Origin: an uncultured Clostridia bacterium
Lineage (GTDB): Bacteria > Bacillota > Clostridia > Peptostreptococcales > Anaerovoracaceae
Assembly: GCA_934255435.1 (NCBI GenBank)
Contig: CAKQNZ010000020.1
Coordinates: 1-20,061 of the forward strand
Length of the DNA stretch: 20,061 nucleotides
Direction: 5' to 3'
A model generated the notes under the pieces. The model did no database searches, had not been told where the DNA came from, and saw only the letters and a list, made by a program, of their open reading frames with translations. This document shows positions 15,432-20,061 of the stretch, piece by piece; the stretch's first letter is position 1, and every line of letters starts with the position of its first letter. Position numbers and translations under genes: made by a program.

Positions 15432-17810
15432 ATGAACAAAGCAAGAATTGACATGATGAACGAACGTCTCAAGGACTCGAAGCCGCAGCTCGATGTTGAG
15501 CGTGCAAGACTTGTGACAGAAGCATATGCGAAATATTCCGATTACACACCGGTACTGCGCAGAGCGTATGCTTTCGCATACATACTGGACAATATGGAAC
15601 CTAACATGCAGGACGGTGAGCTTATCGTAGGAAGCCAGACAATGAGAGTAAGAGGCGTGCCTGTATTCCCTGAATTCGGTGCCAAGTGGGTCATCGATGA
15701 GATCGACATGTTCCCGGTAAGAGGTACAGACCCTATCGTGGTTCCTGCAGAGACTAAAGAGGAACTTATCCCGATCCTGGAAAGCTGGGGTGAAAACACA
15801 TTCGATATGCAGTCTACAGCTGCTCTCGACGAATATGTACTGAGAGCTCAGGACTGCGGAGTGCTTTCAGTAGGTGCCAGGACAACTGGTATGGGACACA
15901 TCTCACCGGATTATCCGAGGATCCTGCCTATGGGTCTGAGAGGACTTATCAACGAGTCGAAGAAGATGATCGAGACAACTCCTGTACATAACCCTGAAGA
16001 CAGCAGGAAGGTAGACTTCTGGAATGCTAATATAATCTCATGCGAGGCTGTTATCAGATTCGCACACAAATTTTCAGAGTATGCAGCGGCACTGGCAGAG
16101 AAAGAGTCAGATGAACAGAGAAAGAAAGAACTCCTGAAGATCGCTGACGTATGCAGCAATGTTCCTGAAAACGAACCGAGAGATTTCTGGGAGTCAGTAC
16201 AGTTCGTATGGTTCCTGCAGCTGACTATACAGATCGAAGACAACGGACATTCCATCGCTATCGGCAGACTGGACCAGAACCTTTATCCATACTATAAGAA
16301 ATCAGTGCTGGAAGGCAATATGGCTGCAGAAGACGCTGAGGAACTGCTGGCTGCACTTTACATCAAGTGTACAGAGATCCTCAAGCTGAGAGACAGCTTC
16401 GATTCACTGGCATTCGCAGCTTATCCTATGTGGCAGCAGATGGCCATCGGCGGACTTACAAGAGACGGCAAGGATGCTACGAACGAACTGACATATGCTG
16501 TATTCAGAGCGTGGGATCTTGTAAAGACTGTACAGCCGACAATGGCTCTGCGTGTGAACGATCAGATTCCTGACGAGCTCATTGACACTGCACTGTCGAT
16601 GGTACAGAAAGGATACGCTATCCCGGCATTCTACAACGACAACCTGATCTCACAGCTGCTGCAGCACAAAGGTGCGACTGTTGAAGATTCAAGAGACTGG
16701 ACTATCCACGGCTGCGTAGAGCCTTATGTACAGGGCAAATCAGACGGCAGACCTAACGTAGGATATGTCAATGCTGCAAAGTGTATCGAGCTGGTACTGA
16801 ACAACGGATATGATCCTGTTGCAAAATGCGATATGGGTCTCAAGACAGGTGATCCTGACACATTTACAAGCATCAAGGACTTTGAGGAAGCTCTCCACAA
16901 GCAGATCGTCCACTTCGTGAAGATCATGTGCGAGGCATATACAAAAGTTTGTGCGATGCATGCGCTTTATGTGCCTAAGGGCTACGCATCAGCTCTGGTA
17001 ACTGACTGTATCGCAAGAGGCAAGTCCCTTGAAGAAGGCGGAGCTCTCTACAACAGTTCCGGCGTGTTCCTGGTAGCTATGGCAAACGGCGCTGACTGCC
17101 TGGAAGCTCTGGATTATGTCCTTTTCAAGGAAAAGATGATGAAGGCCAGCGAATTCAATGAGATCCTTCACAACAACTTCGAAGGAAACGAAAGACTGCG
17201 CAATATCATCCTGAACAAAGTGCCTAAGTACGGCAATGATGTTGCTGAGGTAGACGGATATGCAAACCGCATGATCCGTGCATATAACGCTGAAATGGTG
17301 AAGTATCGTGACAGCCGTGGCGGTACATACGAAAACTGCATCCTGTCCACATCATTCAACGTGCTGCAGGGCAAGACCATCGGAGCTACTCCTGACGGAA
17401 GACTGGCAGGCGAACCTGTTTCAGACAATGCATCACCTATGGTGGGCAGAGACGTTACGAGCCCGACTGCTACTATCAAATCCATCGCATCCATCGATCA
17501 GTGCGACTGCAACAACGGTGCTCTCTTCAACATAAAGTTCGATCCTAACATCGTACAGGGCGAGCAGGGCAAGGAGATCCTGAAGAACGTCATCGAGTCA
17601 TACTTCAAGATGAACGGCGAGCATATCCAGATCAACGTAGTAGATGCTTCGACACTGGAAGATGCTCAGGAACATCCGCAGGAATACAAGAACCTGCTGG
17701 TAAGAGTTGCAGGATACTCTGCATACTTCATCGAGCTGGACAAGGAAGTCCAGGACAACATCATCGGAAGGACTGAACACAGGAACGTAGGCGGATGCTG
17801 CGGCTGCTAA
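15432..17810 (+). CDS. Glycyl radical enzyme of the radical eliminase type, substrate unknown
   Basis: This 792-residue enzyme uses an oxygen-sensitive glycyl radical. The active-site loop is IHGCVEP, with thiyl C428 and putative catalytic base E430; C-x-E marks eliminases (dehydratases and lyases) rather than pyruvate formate-lyase, which has two adjacent cysteines. H156 (GMGHISPD) and NGHSIAIGRLDQNLYPYY (271-288) are family landmarks. The radical glycine is G761 in RVAGYSAYF. After the usual end (GRTEH, 779-783), a tail RNVGGCCGC adds three cysteines in the last four residues. Its activase follows 21 bases later. Choline lyase, isethionate lyase and glycerol dehydratase share the GCVEP and NGHS features. 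proC nearby hints at a proline derivative, but HypD, as I recall it, lacks NGHS here. The gene favours ATC over ATA for isoleucine, unlike its neighbours, consistent with high expression. Confidence 0.9.
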   Translation: MNKARIDMMNERLKDSKPQLDVERARLVTEAYAKYSDYTPVLRRAYAFAYILDNMEPNMQDGELIVGSQTMRVRGVPVFPEFGAKWVIDEIDMFPVRGTDPIVVPAETKEELIPILESWGENTFDMQSTAALDEYVLRAQDCGVLSVGARTTGMGHISPDYPRILPMGLRGLINESKKMIETTPVHNPEDSRKVDFWNANIISCEAVIRFAHKFSEYAAALAEKESDEQRKKELLKIADVCSNVPENEPRDFWESVQFVWFLQLTIQIEDNGHSIAIGRLDQNLYPYYKKSVLEGNMAAEDAEELLAALYIKCTEILKLRDSFDSLAFAAYPMWQQMAIGGLTRDGKDATNELTYAVFRAWDLVKTVQPTMALRVNDQIPDELIDTALSMVQKGYAIPAFYNDNLISQLLQHKGATVEDSRDWTIHGCVEPYVQGKSDGRPNVGYVNAAKCIELVLNNGYDPVAKCDMGLKTGDPDTFTSIKDFEEALHKQIVHFVKIMCEAYTKVCAMHALYVPKGYASALVTDCIARGKSLEEGGALYNSSGVFLVAMANGADCLEALDYVLFKEKMMKASEFNEILHNNFEGNERLRNIILNKVPKYGNDVAEVDGYANRMIRAYNAEMVKYRDSRGGTYENCILSTSFNVLQGKTIGATPDGRLAGEPVSDNASPMVGRDVTSPTATIKSIASIDQCDCNNGALFNIKFDPNIVQGEQGKEILKNVIESYFKMNGEHIQINVVDASTLEDAQEHPQEYKNLLVRVAGYSAYFIELDKEVQDNIIGRTEHRNVGGCCGC

Positions 17811-17831
17811 GCTGCCGGAAGGTGAAGTAAA

Positions 17832-18752
17832 ATGAAGACTGGAACAGTTTTTAACATACAACGGATGTCTATACACGACGGACCTGGAATAAGGACCACA
17901 GTTTTCCTCAAAGGCTGTCCTCTGCGCTGCGTATGGTGCTCGAACCCTGAGAGCCAGAGGATGGGCAAGGAGATCGCATGTTTCGAAGCGAGATGTGTGA
18001 ACTGCGGTTACTGTTCCCAGGTCTGCCCGAAAGGGCTGGTGGAGGACAAGCCGCCTTTTGAGATAACAGACAGAGACAAGTGCGATCTGTGCGGTATCTG
18101 TGTCAAGGAGTGCTGCACCGGGGCCAAGGACGTCATCGGAGACGATCATACGTCGGAGGAACTTTTCCAGGAGATAATGAAAGACAAGTCTTTCTATGAT
18201 TCTTCCGGAGGTGGAGTGACGTTTTCCGGCGGCGAACCGCTGATGCAGCATGATTTTCTGAAGGAGACCCTCGAAAAATGCAAAGAAGAGGGGCTGCATA
18301 CGGCAATAGAGACCTCAGGCATGACTGAGACAGAGAAGATCACAGACATAGCCGGACTTCTGGATCTGATGTTCTATGATGTGAAGCATATGGAAGATGA
18401 GATCCACAGGGAGGTCACCGGAGTTTCCAACAGCCAGATCCTGAAAAATCTCGCGGAGCTGGCAAAGGTACATGATAACATCATAGTCAGGATACCGGTG
18501 ATACCCGGTATCAACGATTCCGAAGAGAATGTGGCGCAGACCGCGTCATACATATCGGCTCTGGGGATCAAATGTCTCGAGCTGCTGCCGTATCACAACC
18601 TTGGAGAATGCAAGTACGGACAGCTGGGCAGGGAATACACCCTCTCAGATGTAAAGACTCCTGATAAAGACTACATGGAGAAACTGGCAGCAGCCGCAAG
18701 GAACGCAGCAGGAGAACACCCGCTGGAAGTCTCGATAATGAAATCTCTGTGA
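17832..18752 (+). CDS. Glycyl radical enzyme activase (radical SAM)
   Basis: The activase cleaves S-adenosylmethionine and installs the glycyl radical on its partner, here the enzyme just upstream. The N-terminus is NIQRMSIHDGPGIRTTVFLKG, typical of the family. The radical-SAM cluster is bound by C29, C33 and C36 (GCPLRCVWC). A ferredoxin-like insert carries two more four-cysteine sets, CVNCGYCSQVC (55-65) and CDLCGICVKEC (84-94). This insert is found in activases of eliminase-type and decarboxylase-type GREs but not in the pyruvate formate-lyase activase. FSGGEPL is the SAM-binding GGE motif. At 306 residues it is full length. Spacing and strand place it in one transcript with the GRE. Confidence 0.95.
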   Translation: MKTGTVFNIQRMSIHDGPGIRTTVFLKGCPLRCVWCSNPESQRMGKEIACFEARCVNCGYCSQVCPKGLVEDKPPFEITDRDKCDLCGICVKECCTGAKDVIGDDHTSEELFQEIMKDKSFYDSSGGGVTFSGGEPLMQHDFLKETLEKCKEEGLHTAIETSGMTETEKITDIAGLLDLMFYDVKHMEDEIHREVTGVSNSQILKNLAELAKVHDNIIVRIPVIPGINDSEENVAQTASYISALGIKCLELLPYHNLGECKYGQLGREYTLSDVKTPDKDYMEKLAAAARNAAGEHPLEVSIMKSL

Positions 18753-18802
18753 TAAAGCGAAACAACACTACTCCAATATAATAAAGTGTAATGATACAAA
18801 CG

Positions 18803-18853
18803 AAAGCAGCCTTCTGTTCAGGTAGTATGCCTGAAAACAGGGGGCTGCTTTTC
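18803..18853. terminator. Terminator between the convergent activase and DUF2148 genes
   Basis: AAAGCAGCC (18803-18811) pairs with GGCTGCTTT (18843-18851), with inner CTGTT / AACAG and CAGG / CCTG pairings. It has TTTTC on the plus side and an A-rich flank for the opposite direction, so it can serve both transcripts. Confidence 0.85.
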
Positions 18854-18870
18854 ATTTATGGAATATCGTT

Positions 18871-19425
18871 TTATTTCGCATTCATGATGGCTTCAGGATC
18901 TCTGTCATAGAAGATGCTCTTGGTATTGGCTGAGAGCGGGATGCCGTAGGCGTAGATGACGTCGTCAGGGAAACATTTCATCCTGATGGCGCCGACTCCT
19001 ACAGAATACATTACACGGTTGTCTATTCGGTGATCCGCAGCGACGGATGCAGCGGAACCGGTCGCGATACCCAGGTCTGTGATATTGAACACGCAGTTGC
19101 CGCCTGACTTCACAAGCTCTCCGCAGTTTTTGTGACCGCAGAGACCACATGGATCCATGCCGTATGGTTCTCTGCGCACGCCGATAAGTACGACGCACTG
19201 GCTCATGCCGATATTGAATGCATCTCTTTTGATGAATTCACGGCCAGTCTCTTCAGCTATATCCAGCATATGTTTCGACAGCTCGGCTTTATCCTCGCCA
19301 TCGATGATCAGAGTGACGATCTTGTCCTGACCGCTTGTTTTGGGAGCGGTGAGGGCAGCGGCTGTCATAAGATCGGCCACGTCATATATTGCACTTTTTA
19401 CAGATTCGTTCATGGTTTTTATCAA
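18871..19425 (-). CDS. DUF2148 ferredoxin-domain protein
   Basis: The protein has 184 residues and matches what I know of the DUF2148 (ferredoxin-domain) family, whose function is undefined. The cysteines are C77, C93, C96, C101 and C111, within the pattern DPCGLCGHKNCGELVKSGGNC, which suggests an iron-sulfur cluster. It continues through LGIATGSAASVAADHRIDNR, the most conserved stretch. I choose TTG 19425 as the start because AGGAGG lies seven bases upstream; an ATG at 19413 is too far from that site. There are no membrane segments. It lies 45 bases after the EamA transporter on the same strand, so the two may be co-transcribed, and it converges on the GRE activase. Whether its redox chemistry serves the GRE pathway is unknown. 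Confidence 0.88.
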   Translation of the reverse strand: MIKTMNESVKSAIYDVADLMTAAALTAPKTSGQDKIVTLIIDGEDKAELSKHMLDIAEETGREFIKRDAFNIGMSQCVVLIGVRREPYGMDPCGLCGHKNCGELVKSGGNCVFNITDLGIATGSAASVAADHRIDNRVMYSVGVGAIRMKCFPDDVIYAYGIPLSANTKSIFYDRDPEAIMNAK

Positions 19426-19470
19426 TTCAGTATCCTCCTCTTGTTCTGAACATCATTACGGATATATCTA

Positions 19471-20061
19471 TTATACATCATTATGACGTGAATAGTTGAC
19501 TGTTATTATACCGCCGCTTACCAGGATCAGCGCAACGAGATTGCTGAATGTGAATATGGATTCACCCAGGAATATGGCCGACAGAGCCGAGCCGAATACC
19601 GGTATACTGAACCCGAAGATCGCAACCTTTCCAGCCGGATTGTATTTGAGAAGTATAGCCCAGATCGTGAACGCCACTGTAGACAGTATGGACAGGTAGA
19701 ACAGCAGCAGGCATGAAACCGGAGTGAATCCCGTTATACGGCCGCCTGCAAGGGTACCGGCGATGATGAGTACGATACTTCCTGATATAAGCTGCCATGC
19801 CGTGATGGTGGCAGGGCTTTCCTTGTCGGATATCATCTTCAGGGTCACTGAACTTGCACCGTATGCGATAGCACAGCCGATAACCATGCCGTCCCCCTTG
19901 AGCGTGAAACCTCCGCCATATGCTCCCGGCGAAAAATTCACGATTATGACGCCGGCGAAACCGATGATGCAGCCGATGGCTTTTTTCAGTGTTATGCGCT
20001 CGTTTTTCAGCATGAAGTGAGCGAATATTATGGTGAAGAATGCATTGGACGCTGTTATTAC
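19471..20061 (-). CDS. EamA/DMT-family transporter, C-terminal part, cut by window edge
   Basis: The frame is open to the right edge, so only about the last 196 residues are visible. It reads VITASNAFFTIIFAHFMLKN, then ERITLKKAIGCIIGFAGVII. This is the end of the first EamA repeat. The second repeat follows (GMVIGCAIAYGASSVTLKM ... GFSIPVFGSALSAIFLGESI). Proteins of this drug/metabolite transporter family have ten membrane helices and usually export amino acids or metabolites. The methionine at 20013 is internal and not the start. The gene leads into DUF2148 on the same strand with a 45-base gap. The substrate is unknown. Confidence 0.88.
   Translation of the reverse strand, partial: VITASNAFFTIIFAHFMLKNERITLKKAIGCIIGFAGVIIVNFSPGAYGGGFTLKGDGMVIGCAIAYGASSVTLKMISDKESPATITAWQLISGSIVLIIAGTLAGGRITGFTPVSCLLLFYLSILSTVAFTIWAILLKYNPAGKVAIFGFSIPVFGSALSAIFLGESIFTFSNLVALILVSGGIITVNYSRHNDV

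Noticed and set aside
15432..17810. Naming the GRE as hypD (trans-4-hydroxy-L-proline dehydratase)
   Set aside because: The nearby proC fits, but GCVEP and NGHS differ from HypD as I recall it. The call would need a sequence network or assay.
14172..19393. Shared 14-base string CACGTCATATATTG in the proC-lysR gap and in the DUF2148 gene
   Set aside because: One such match is about what chance predicts in 20 kb, and one copy is inside a coding region.

Overview
The window reads as a piece of a Clostridia-type (Bacillota) anaerobe chromosome. The evidence is strong AGGAGG-type ribosome sites, TTG starts, TTGACA/TATAAT promoters, an oxygen-sensitive glycyl radical enzyme (GRE) with its radical-SAM activase, and Gram-positive-type PssA and Psd. 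I cannot name the genus. No rRNA, tRNA, CRISPR array or insertion sequence was recognised.

Region 1 (1-3712) is a worn defence or mobile island. It holds the edge of a type I restriction specificity gene (hsdS) lacking a start codon, an intact Fic-domain protein with a 4 x 21-bp in-frame repeat, and a Septu-like pair (PtuA ATPase, PtuB HNH nuclease). Both Septu genes are broken by an apparent single extra base. A strong terminator closes the island.

Region 2 (3752-8480) is a tight lipid operon: a TVP38/VTT membrane protein, phosphatidylserine synthase, phosphatidylserine decarboxylase, an OmpR-type response regulator and a histidine kinase. Together they would make phosphatidylethanolamine, perhaps move it across the membrane, and sense the envelope. 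yhbY follows with its own promoter and terminator.

Region 3 (8481-20061) is metabolic. An amino acid permease sits behind a structured leader. Next comes an NhaC-family antiporter with a duplicated N-terminal half, so three domains instead of two, then a divergent proC/lysR pair. A GRE follows, behind a possible attenuator, with its activase. A DUF2148 iron-sulfur protein and an EamA transporter run convergently from the right edge. The GRE has the Cys-x-Glu active site of radical eliminases and an unusual cysteine-rich tail (CCGC). The adjacent proC suggests a proline or hydroxyproline link, but the active-site surroundings do not match HypD as I recall it, so the substrate is open.

Three genes (ptuA, ptuB, lysR) show the same kind of discontinuity, one extra base. 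In ptuB and lysR removing a single A restores the frame; in ptuA the extra base cannot be pinned down. Assembly error and real decay both remain possible.
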